Below are positions 1 through 6,058 of a stretch of 23,943 nucleotides of DNA, piece after piece (within the stretch, counting starts at the first letter, position 1; every line of letters starts with the position of its first letter). Made by a program: the position numbers and the translations under genes. A model generated the notes under the pieces. That model saw only the letters and a program-made list of their open reading frames with translations, was not told the DNA's origin and made no database searches. Source of the stretch: an uncultured Clostridium sp. (GTDB lineage Bacteria; Bacillota; Clostridia; Clostridiales; Clostridiaceae); the NCBI GenBank assembly GCA_934746785.1, contig CAKVFO010000040.1, forward strand, positions 1 through 23,943, written 5' to 3'.

Positions 1-19
1 GGTATAACCATATTATTAT

Positions 20-45
20 CCACCCGCATAGCAGGTGGTTTTATG
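20..45 (+). terminator. Short hairpin, probable terminator of a gene left of the window
   Basis: CCACC and GGTGG arms (20-24 and 34-38) enclose an inner GC/GC pair with an ATA loop, followed by TTTTA. The U tract is on the plus-strand side, so it would end a plus-strand transcript entering from the left. No gene is visible in 1-75. Confidence 0.5.
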
Positions 46-75
46 TTTCACTTCGTTCAACAGACTAAAGTCCAT

Positions 76-172
76 AAAAAAAGGAATGTATAAAAACTAT
101 TTACCCTAAATATGTTCTCATAAAAGATACTAAAACATATTCCAAGTGAAATATCCTTTTTATACATTCCCT
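76..172 (-). terminator. Long compound terminator hairpin behind the aminotransferase
   Basis: A perfect 14-bp inverted repeat (GGAATGTATAAAAA at 83-96, its complement at 157-170) encloses a second 8-bp one (AATATGTT at 109-116, AACATATT at 134-141). Partial pairing of ATTT (99-102) with GAAAT (148-152) lies between them. On the minus strand the outer stem is followed by seven T (complement of A76-A82), as in an intrinsic terminator. It starts about 15 bp after the aminotransferase stop. At almost 90 nt it is much longer than an ordinary terminator. Confidence 0.7.
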
Positions 173-184
173 CTGTTTTTCTTA

Positions 185-1357
185 TTACTTATTTCTGCCT
201 TCTAAATATCTTTCTATTCTCTTTAATGCCTCCACAATATTCTCCATTGAAGATGCATAACATGCCCTAATATATCCTTCACCAGACTCTCCAAAAGCAT
301 TTCCTGGAATAGTTAAAACTTTTTCTTTCATTAATAAATCTTCACAAAATTCTTCTGAAGTCATACCCGTTGACTTGATACATGGAAATACATAAAGTGC
401 CCCTAAAGGTTCAAAACATTCAAATCCTAACTTTCTAAAACCATCAACCATAACTCTTCTTCTTCTGTTATACTCTTTACACATGTTGTCTACACTTTCT
501 TGGCCATTTTTAAGTGCTTCTATAGCTGCATATTGTGCTGTTGTTGGTGCACACATTATTGCATATTGATGTATTTTTTTCATCTGAGTTATTAAAACTG
601 AATTACCACAAAGATATCCTAAACGCCATCCAGTCATAGCATATGCCTTAGAAAAACCATTTATAACTAATGTTCTATCTTTAACTTCTGGGAAAGAAGC
701 TATTGAAACATGTCCTCCCTCTCCATAAGATAATTCAGCATATATTTCATCTGAAATTATTATTACATCCTTATCTTTAAGAACATCTACTATAGGCTGT
801 AAGTCTTCCTTAGACATAATAGCTCCTGTTGGATTGTTAGGATAAGGTATTATTACTACCTTTGTTCTTTCTGTAATAGCCTCTTCAAGTTCCTCTGCTG
901 TAAGCTTAAAATCATTTTCTGCTTTTAAGTTTATAACCTTTGCATCTGCTCCTGTAAAAGCAGTACATCCCTTATACGCAACAAAACTTGGTTCAGGAAT
1001 AATTACCTCATCTCCAGGTCCCACTAAAGCTCTTAAAGCTATATCTATGCCTTCACTTCCACCTACTGTCACTATAACTTCACTATCTGGATTATAATAT
1101 AAGTTAAATCTTCTCTTTAAGTATTTCGAAATCTCTGTTCTTAACTCTATATACCCTGCATTAGAAGAATAATGTGTATGTCCTTGTTCTAAAGAATATA
1201 TTCCTGCTTCTGCTATATTCCATGGAGTGACAAAGTCTGGTTCTCCAACTCCAAGTGATATAACATCGTCCATTTCATTTACAATATCGAAATATTTTCT
1301 TATACCAGATGGCGGCATATTCTTAACGTTGTCCATTATCATCTGCTCTAATATCAT
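185..1357 (-). CDS. PLP-dependent aminotransferase, class I/II (AspC/PatA-like)
   Basis: A 390-residue fold-type I aminotransferase that moves an amino group between an amino acid and a 2-oxo acid in the cytosol. Visible motifs are YPNNPTG (172-178), SDEIYAEL (202-209) with the PLP-nitrogen aspartate D203, and SKAYAMTGWRLGY with Schiff-base lysine K237. A carboxylate-binding arginine lies in YIRACYAS near the C-terminus. Full family length. The start ATG overlaps the stop of the upstream regulator gene by 4 bp (ATGA), with GGGAGG 11 bases upstream, so the two genes are translationally coupled. The operon is preceded by a T-box leader, which ties expression to an uncharged tRNA. Substrate specificity cannot be read from the sequence; the T-box specifier hints at arginine-linked metabolism. 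Confidence 0.92.
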   Translation of the reverse strand: MILEQMIMDNVKNMPPSGIRKYFDIVNEMDDVISLGVGEPDFVTPWNIAEAGIYSLEQGHTHYSSNAGYIELRTEISKYLKRRFNLYYNPDSEVIVTVGGSEGIDIALRALVGPGDEVIIPEPSFVAYKGCTAFTGADAKVINLKAENDFKLTAEELEEAITERTKVVIIPYPNNPTGAIMSKEDLQPIVDVLKDKDVIIISDEIYAELSYGEGGHVSIASFPEVKDRTLVINGFSKAYAMTGWRLGYLCGNSVLITQMKKIHQYAIMCAPTTAQYAAIEALKNGQESVDNMCKEYNRRRRVMVDGFRKLGFECFEPLGALYVFPCIKSTGMTSEEFCEDLLMKEKVLTIPGNAFGESGEGYIRACYASSMENIVEALKRIERYLEGRNK

Positions 1358-1836
1358 ATAAATATTGCCTCCCTATCGTCTACCTTTTCTTTCTTGAATA
1401 TAGTTCCATAATCTTTATACTTCTTTAAAATAAAATGCGTTGCTGTACCATTAACACACTCCTGGCATGCAAGCTTTTCAGATACAAATGAAGCAATTTC
1501 CTTCATACTGTTACCTTCTACTAACACTATTAAATCAAATCCCCCTGATGACATTAAATAACATGATTTAACTTGATCAAACTTATATATTCTTTCTGCA
1601 ACGCTGTCAAAACCCACACCTCTTTGAGGAGTAATTTTAACTTCTATAAATGCAGTTACCTTTTCCTTTCCTTCTTCTTCCCAGTTTATCATTGTTTTAT
1701 ATCCAGCAATTATACCCTTTTCTTCGTACTCACTTATGGCTTTCTTAACCTCTTCAACTGATTTACCTGTCATAACAGCTAACTGTTCATCAGTATATCT
1801 ACTATTCTCCTGTAATATTTCTAACAATTCATCCAT
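1354..1836 (-). CDS. Lrp/AsnC family transcriptional regulator
   Basis: A 160-residue protein with an N-terminal winged helix-turn-helix (about 5-50, including YTDEQLAVMTGKSVEEVKKA) and a C-terminal RAM/AsnC ligand-binding domain (about 60-140, with the GGFDLIVLVEG strand-turn). This is the Lrp/AsnC layout, usually an oligomer that senses an amino acid. AGGAGG lies 8 bases before the ATG. It is the first gene of a two-gene operon with the aminotransferase, overlapping it by 4 bp. A T-box leader precedes it, with about 145 bp between the T-box terminator and the start; that gap contains an imperfect palindrome (1872-1891) that could be its own operator. It probably controls the aminotransferase operon itself (inferred from position). 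Confidence 0.9.
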   Translation of the reverse strand: MDELLEILQENSRYTDEQLAVMTGKSVEEVKKAISEYEEKGIIAGYKTMINWEEEGKEKVTAFIEVKITPQRGVGFDSVAERIYKFDQVKSCYLMSSGGFDLIVLVEGNSMKEIASFVSEKLACQECVNGTATHFILKKYKDYGTIFKKEKVDDREAIFI

Positions 1837-1871
1837 TATTTATTCCTCCTTATAAACTTAATAACCTATAT

Positions 1872-1891
1872 ACGAAAACTCTCATTCTCGT
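1872..1891. promoter_or_regulatory. Imperfect palindrome, possible Lrp-type operator
   Basis: On the minus strand ACGAGAA-TGAGAG-TTTTCGT: 7-bp arms with one mismatch around a 6-bp spacer. It sits between the T-box terminator and the lrp-like start. Size and position suit an Lrp/AsnC operator; the assignment is inference. Confidence 0.35.
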
Positions 1892-1980
1892 TTTGTTATA
1901 ATTTTACATTTCCCCTCAAGGTACAAAAGTAGATGTGCTATACTTTTTCAACTCAATACCTATAACGGTTATTATAAGTC

Positions 1981-2261
1981 AAAAAAACTTCATCCCAATA
2001 AAGGGACGAAGTTAAATCCGCGGTACCACCCTAATAAGTAGAATTAAATCTACTCTCTTAAAAGTTAGAATATTATAAAATATTCTTCCTCTATAACGTA
2101 AGGATCACGGCATTATCTACATTAAGAAATTTTCTTAGTTTTCAATAAGCGATTCAGAGACTGCGTTCTTAAAATAATTTTACTAAGTTCCACCAACCCT
2201 TAGCTCTCTTAAAAAATTTAATTTTAATACTCTTCCTCATCACTATCTTTATCATTTTATA
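1981..2261 (-). ncRNA. T-box riboswitch leader, probable arginine (CGC) specifier
   Basis: The minus-strand leader has all T-box landmarks. The AGTA side of the specifier-loop E motif is at 2231-2228. A 7-bp helix TTAAAAT/ATTTTAA follows, with the AGAGAGC and GGTTGGTGGAAC apical elements. Next comes GAA and the specifier triplet at 2165-2163, reading CGC and followed by A. The antiterminator T-box sequence GGGTGGTACCGCGG is at 2031-2018, and the terminator AACTTCGTCCC/GGGATGAAGTT plus T7 is at 2013-1981. The TGGT in the T-box would pair with an ACCA tRNA end, so discriminator base A. Uncharged tRNA would stabilise the antiterminator and allow transcription of the lrp-aminotransferase operon. 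The class is certain; the arginine reading is probable (one base of slip would give GCA, alanine). Confidence 0.95.
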
Positions 2262-2267
2262 TCTATT

Positions 2268-2296
2268 ATTATGCTTTATTAATTATTACAAGTCAA
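2268..2296 (-). promoter_or_regulatory. Sigma-A-type promoter of the T-box operon
   Basis: TTGACT (2296-2291) and CATAAT (2273-2268) are separated by 17 bp on the minus strand. Predicted transcription starts near 2261, just before stem I of the T-box leader. Confidence 0.65.
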
Positions 2297-2379
2297 CAGC
2301 TAAATATATTAAAAATTATTAATTTTAGTCTTTTAAAAATGTATTTTTAATATTTTTTCCATAAATCCTATTCTTTCAA

Positions 2380-2772
2380 TTATTCATTATGATCTAATAT
2401 CTTTCCTTGTTTTTCCAACCTTCTTTCTTCTTTAAGATTTTCTAAAAGTCTATTTAATGTCCACTCAATAGATGTTTCTGTTACTATTGCCTTCATAGCA
2501 GGAGCAGTTCTCATCTTTCTCATGTTATCTATAAATATACTTACTTTTCTATCTTCTAAACTATTAAATATTATAGCTCTATCCTTTATTGGATTTTCTA
2601 TATCACTTTCTGTAATATTATCCTCTAATATATCTTTAACTATAGAACCTCCATTCTTATATGATACTCTTATCAGGTCTTTTATCCCCATCATTCCAGC
2701 ATATACTTTTATTGTTTTAAACTCTTTATCATTAAAGTTACATAATATAACACAGTTTCTGCTATTTATCAT
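2380..2772 (-). CDS. DUF3783 family protein
   Basis: A 130-residue cytosolic protein without signal peptide or membrane segment. The C-terminal half contains a block resembling the DUF3783 family: APAMKAIVTETSIEWTLNRL (about residues 90-109), then a charged helix LLENLKEERRLEKQGK. Function unknown. A GGAAG ribosome binding site precedes the ATG. The gene is divergent from the DUF1002 gene; the shared 157-bp spacer carries an extended -10 promoter for each side. Family assignment is from motif memory, so moderately sure. Confidence 0.75.
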   Translation of the reverse strand: MINSRNCVILCNFNDKEFKTIKVYAGMMGIKDLIRVSYKNGGSIVKDILEDNITESDIENPIKDRAIIFNSLEDRKVSIFIDNMRKMRTAPAMKAIVTETSIEWTLNRLLENLKEERRLEKQGKILDHNE

Positions 2773-2830
2773 TTAAACACTTCCTTATAATTTACTTTTC
2801 ATAAAAATATTCTTTTAATAATAATTATTT

Positions 2831-2839
2831 ATTATACCA
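2831..2839 (-). promoter_or_regulatory. Extended -10 promoter of the DUF3783 gene
   Basis: Minus-strand TGGTATAAT, a TGn-extended perfect -10, about 60 bp upstream of the ATG. No good -35 hexamer is present. Confidence 0.5.
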
Positions 2840-2885
2840 TAGCAAAAAAAATAATAAAATCTAAAGAATTTCATAATAAATTATA

Positions 2886-2894
2886 TGCTATAAT
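2886..2894 (+). promoter_or_regulatory. Extended -10 promoter of the DUF1002 gene
   Basis: TGCTATAAT, a TGn-extended perfect -10, 36 bp before the start codon, with a weak -35. AAGGAG at 2915-2920 is the ribosome binding site, 9 bases from the ATG. Confidence 0.6.
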
Positions 2895-2929
2895 ATACAG
2901 AATAAAATAATTTTAAGGAGATAGAGTTT

Positions 2930-3808
2930 ATGAAAAAGAAATCAATTATTAGTAAAATACTAATTGCGCTATTATCTACAAGTATAATATTTACATCATT
3001 AGCTCCAATGTCTGCAAAAGCAGATTCTTATACAGTTGTTACTCTTGGTCATGACTTAACAGAAGCTCAAAAAGAGGAAATGTTAAAATATTTTGAAGTA
3101 ACTAAAAATGATGCTAATGTTATTGAAATAACTTCAAAAGAAGAATATGAAGCATTAGGAAATGTTGCTTCTACAGCTCAACTTGGAAACAAATCTATTT
3201 CTTCTTCTTATGTTGAACCTACATCTTCAGGTGGATTAGATATTACAACTAACAACTTAACTTGGGTAACAGAGTCAATGATAAGAAATTCTCTAATTAC
3301 TGCTGGAGTTGAAAACGCAGTAGTAAAAGCATCAGCTCCATTTAAAGTATCTGGTACTGCAGCTTTAACTGGTATATTAAAAGGATTTGAAAATAGTAGT
3401 AATGGTTCAAAAATAGATGAAGATAAAAAAGAAGCTGCTAATGAAGAAATTGTTGTAACTGGTGATTTAGGTGACAAAATTGGACAAGATGATGCAACTA
3501 ACTTAATTAATGATATCAAAAAGGATGTTATTAAGAAGAAACCTTCATCTGAAAAAGAAATAAATAAAATAGTTGATAAGCATTCAAAACCTTATGATTT
3601 ATCTGAAGAAGATCGTGAAAAAATTTCTAGTCTTATGGAAAAGATAGACAAGTTAAATCTTAACTATAGTGCTATAAAAGATCAATTAAATGATGTAACT
3701 AATCAATTAAAAGATAAAATAAGCAATGTTGATGCCCAAGGTATTCTTACAAAAATCGGAAACTTCTGTTCAGATATATGGACTGAATTTAATAATTTAT
3801 TCTCTTAA
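2930..3808 (+). CDS. Secreted DUF1002 protein (YpuA-like)
   Basis: A 292-residue exported protein. It has a classic signal peptide: KKK at the N-terminus, a hydrophobic core ILIALLSTSIIFTSLA, and probable cleavage after SAKA (residue 31). The mature part begins with VVTLGHDLTEAQKEEMLKYF, typical of DUF1002, the family of B. subtilis YpuA (about 290 residues). The second half is charged and helical (about 150-280), probably coiled coil. No anchor motif or C-terminal membrane segment, so likely secreted or loosely wall-associated. Molecular function unknown. Monocistronic, with its own extended -10 promoter and a strong terminator behind it. Confidence 0.85.
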   Translation: MKKKSIISKILIALLSTSIIFTSLAPMSAKADSYTVVTLGHDLTEAQKEEMLKYFEVTKNDANVIEITSKEEYEALGNVASTAQLGNKSISSSYVEPTSSGGLDITTNNLTWVTESMIRNSLITAGVENAVVKASAPFKVSGTAALTGILKGFENSSNGSKIDEDKKEAANEEIVVTGDLGDKIGQDDATNLINDIKKDVIKKKPSSEKEINKIVDKHSKPYDLSEEDREKISSLMEKIDKLNLNYSAIKDQLNDVTNQLKDKISNVDAQGILTKIGNFCSDIWTEFNNLFS

Positions 3809-3848
3809 TGATAGTTCTTCAGCATCTAAATAATTTATTATAAGCTAT

Positions 3849-3894
3849 AAAAGAGAATCTATTTTGATTTATATATCAAAGTAGATTCTCTTTT
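3849..3894. terminator. Bidirectional terminator
   Basis: Perfect 13-bp arms AAAAGAGAATCTA (3849-3861) and complement (3882-3894), with additional TTTGAT pairing inside. A-rich and T-rich ends on both sides let it serve the plus-strand DUF1002 gene and the converging minus-strand effector cluster. Confidence 0.85.
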
Positions 3895-3915
3895 AATTGT
3901 CTATGAAATAATAAT

Positions 3916-4194
3916 TTAATATTCTAAGTTTTTTTCCTTTAATTTTTCACGAACCTTTTCTCTATATAAAGTATGTTCAATATCAACAAAACCTTGGAAG
4001 AATACAAAGGTTACATCATCTCTATTGAATACAAATCTATATTCATCACTAATATACCCCTCTGGATAAAAAACTCCACAATAATCATAAACAGTACCAT
4101 CATCTGAAATCTGCTTTATTCCTTCTATCATAATTCTTTTTTCACAGTCTTTCACTAATACAATACTTCCTATTGGTAATAATTCATCAAACAT
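3916..4194 (-). CDS. DUF4176 protein, type VII effector-associated
   Basis: A 92-residue soluble protein. It begins FDELLPIGSIVLVKDCEKRI, the hallmark start of DUF4176: a leucine-proline-[IV]-G-[ST]-[IV]-V-L-[LV]-K beta strand followed by a basic stretch and an MIEG-type strand. In Firmicutes, DUF4176 genes are found beside WXG100-like and LXG genes of type VIIb secretion and are thought to act as effector-specific partners. Here it is the last gene of a compact cluster: GGAGG lies in the 14 bp between the mini-ORF stop and this ATG. It supports reading the whole cluster as a secretion-effector module. No toxin or enzyme motif is present. Confidence 0.82.
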   Translation of the reverse strand: MFDELLPIGSIVLVKDCEKRIMIEGIKQISDDGTVYDYCGVFYPEGYISDEYRFVFNRDDVTFVFFQGFVDIEHTLYREKVREKLKEKNLEY

Positions 4195-4208
4195 TATTTT
4201 ATCCTCCG

Positions 4209-4292
4209 TTAAATTTGATTTCTGTATCTAGTCAATCTTTCAATACTTTTGCCTAAATTATCATAGGTGTTTTGAATATTATCTACACTCAT
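4209..4292 (-). CDS. 27-residue mini-ORF, possible truncated WXG100-like protein
   Basis: ATG at 4292 with GAGGAG 6 bases upstream (4299-4304) and TAA at 4209-4211. Translation begins MSVDNIQNTYDNLGKSIERL and ends TRYRNQI. The spacing of hydrophobic positions fits one amphipathic helix, as in the first helix of WXG100-like secretion partners, but 27 residues is far below the usual 80-100. It sits exactly where a WXG-like partner gene would be, between the membrane protein and DUF4176. Its ribosome binding site overlaps the upstream stop codon, and the next gene's site follows at once. It may be a decayed gene or a real micro-protein. Identity uncertain. Confidence 0.5.
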   Translation of the reverse strand: MSVDNIQNTYDNLGKSIERLTRYRNQI

Positions 4293-4302
4293 TGTTTTCT
4301 CC

Positions 4303-4839
4303 TCAATCTAAATACTTTACTATAAGAGGTTCACTAAAAATAACAGTTAATATTATAGCACCTATTACACACATTATATGAATTAAAATTTGAAATTTAG
4401 GATCAAAGTCACTAAGCATGTATTTAATTACTGAAAAAGGTAATAAAATTATAACTACAATTCCAGGCGTAGCTAAAAAGTTCAAATCATTAGGACAGAA
4501 TAAAAGATTTACAGCAGCAAATATAAGAAATATTATAGCTGATGCCAAAGTATTTTTACCAAGTCCTATGAAAAACTTGCTAAAAGACCCTTTATAATTT
4601 AAATATTTAAATTTATAAAAATTCTTAAATCCAAGCTTAATATAAAGGATTATTTCTAGTACTATGGAATATATTTTTGCAAATGGTATTGTAAATAATA
4701 AGCCTTGAAATAGGATTACAAAAGCTTTGAAAAGTATTCCTACATCATCTGCATAATAAATTTTAAATGCTATTAAAAAACTTACAACAAAACCAGCTAT
4801 GTATGAATTTTTTTTATGTTTTCTATTAATATCTAGCAT
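4303..4839 (-). CDS. Multi-spanning membrane protein, candidate immunity protein
   Basis: A 178-residue integral membrane protein with five or six predicted helices (about 12-30, 34-55, 57-70, 92-113, 120-142, 151-173) and a short basic N-terminus (NRKHKKN). No recognised family or catalytic motif. GGGGGAG lies 5 bases before the ATG, only 11 bp after the stop of the upstream effector-like gene, so the two are co-transcribed. Small polytopic membrane proteins beside type VII effectors with glycine-rich membrane domains are often immunity proteins (TipE beside TelE in streptococci is the precedent I have in mind). That role is inferred from context only. Confidence 0.7.
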   Translation of the reverse strand: MLDINRKHKKNSYIAGFVVSFLIAFKIYYADDVGILFKAFVILFQGLLFTIPFAKIYSIVLEIILYIKLGFKNFYKFKYLNYKGSFSKFFIGLGKNTLASAIIFLIFAAVNLLFCPNDLNFLATPGIVVIILLPFSVIKYMLSDFDPKFQILIHIMCVIGAIILTVIFSEPLIVKYLD

Positions 4840-4850
4840 ATCAACTCCCC

Positions 4851-5767
4851 CTAACTAGTCATAATTGAGTTTACTTTCAAGTTTTTTAATTCACCTATAT
4901 TAAAGAATTCCTTTAGATTTTCAAATTTTTCTTTTATGTCGTTTTCAATTTTTTTATATGAGTCAATAATATCACCTTTAAGTGCAGGTGCTATTGCGAA
5001 TCCGGATAAAATAGTATATGTGACTTGTGAGCTTTTATCAGCAACTTCTTCACTGAAACCAAAGAAGCCTATTCCCTTCTTTAAACCACTTTTTAAAATA
5101 TTAACAGAACCCACTTTATTCATATCACCTTTTAAAATATGATATATATCAGCTGCTCCTCCTAGCATTGAATTTGCTCCCATAAGTATCATAGGGACAC
5201 CTACTATAGCCCCCAGCCTGTTGAAGATAATGCTATACCACACTTTATTTGAGCATATCCCCCTAAACCATCAATCACACCTGCTTTTCCAAGTAGTGAC
5301 ACAGTTTTTATTGATTTTAAAGCAAATTTAAATTCTTTAGATGTTTCTTTTAAATAACAATATTTCTCTTTAATCCAGCTATAAAAATCTTTAGAGCTAT
5401 CCATTAATTCATCAAGTAATGACTTAGTCTTAGTATTAGTATTAGTAATAACTGCATCAAGATTTGAATTATTAATTACCATATCAGAGCCTGCTAAATG
5501 CTTAATATGATCAGCATTTCTGAAACTTACAGCTGCATTTCTCATATCATTACTTATTCTTGTAAGCTTAGTAGGACAATCTCTTAAACTTGTAAGTACT
5601 GATGAAAATTCATTATTTATTAATTTGCATTCATTAATTCTGCTGATACTTGATAAACTTCTATTAATGGTATTAATCTCATTTTTAATATTTTCAGAAG
5701 CATTTCTAAGTGTACGTTCAGCACCTTTCATTATTTCTTCATCGAAGAAAATAAAACTTTTACTCAT
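4851..5767 (-). pseudogene. Frameshifted WXG/LXG-like type VII effector with glycine-rich segment
   Basis: Two overlapping reading frames form one protein of about 305 residues. Frame one (5767-5204, 187 aa) starts MSKSFIFFDEEIMKGAERTL and carries a long helical N-terminal region like WXG/LXG secretion substrates, then AGVIDGLGGYAQIKCGIALS and STGWG. It stops at TAG 5204-5206. Frame two (open to 4851) continues as AIVGVPMILMGANSMLGG, the expected continuation of the glycine-rich hydrophobic segment, then a charged helical tail. The switch falls at five G (complement of C5210-C5214): six G would read TGG GGG GCT ATA and restore the frame. The cause may be a real null, G-tract phase variation, a -1 slip on GGG, or a sequence error. 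AGAGGG precedes the start. First gene of the cluster. Confidence 0.75.
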
Positions 5768-5824
5768 ATGTTCCCTCTCTTTTTACAAAATAATCTTATC
5801 TTTTTTTGGAATTACCTAAACATT

Positions 5825-5855
5825 TTACTATATTTTATTTAAAAATAATATAATT
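5825..5855 (-). promoter_or_regulatory. Possible promoter of the effector cluster
   Basis: On the minus strand, TTGATA and TAAAAT are separated by 18 bp, about 60 bp upstream of the effector start. The region is so AT-rich that chance matches are likely. Confidence 0.3.
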
Positions 5856-5961
5856 TATCAAGAAAATCAATTAAATATAAATATTGTAATAAAACGTATT
5901 TACTTTTATAAAATTGGAATTTATCATAAACTTTAGTTCCATAACTTCACAGTTATAAATA

Positions 5962-6025
5962 TAAAAAAGAGAAAGATGTTACCAAACCACTAAAAAGTCA
6001 TCCAGCAACAACCTTCTCTTTTTTA
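5962..6025 (-). terminator. Terminator of the subtilisin-like protease gene
   Basis: AAAAAAGAGAA and TTCTCTTTTTT arms with further TGTT/AACA pairing close a long hairpin. A T6 tail follows on the minus strand. It lies about 35 bp after the protease stop codon and may also act on the opposite strand. Confidence 0.75.
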
Positions 6026-6031
6026 TATCTT

Positions 6032-6058
6032 TTATATTATTTATATTATTTATATTAT
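6032..6058. repeat. Three perfect tandem 9-bp repeats
   Basis: TTATATTAT occurs three times head to tail directly between the protease stop codon (6059-6061) and its terminator. Probably a small slipped-strand repeat without coding effect. Confidence 0.8.

Noticed and set aside
1573..1761. Plus-strand frame of 62 codons inside the lrp-like gene
   Set aside because: Lies wholly antisense to a conserved gene and has no ribosome binding site.
4851..5243. A separate 130-codon gene starting at ATG 5243
   Set aside because: Its first 11 codons merely re-read the upstream gene in another frame, no ribosome binding site precedes it, and the remainder continues the upstream protein.
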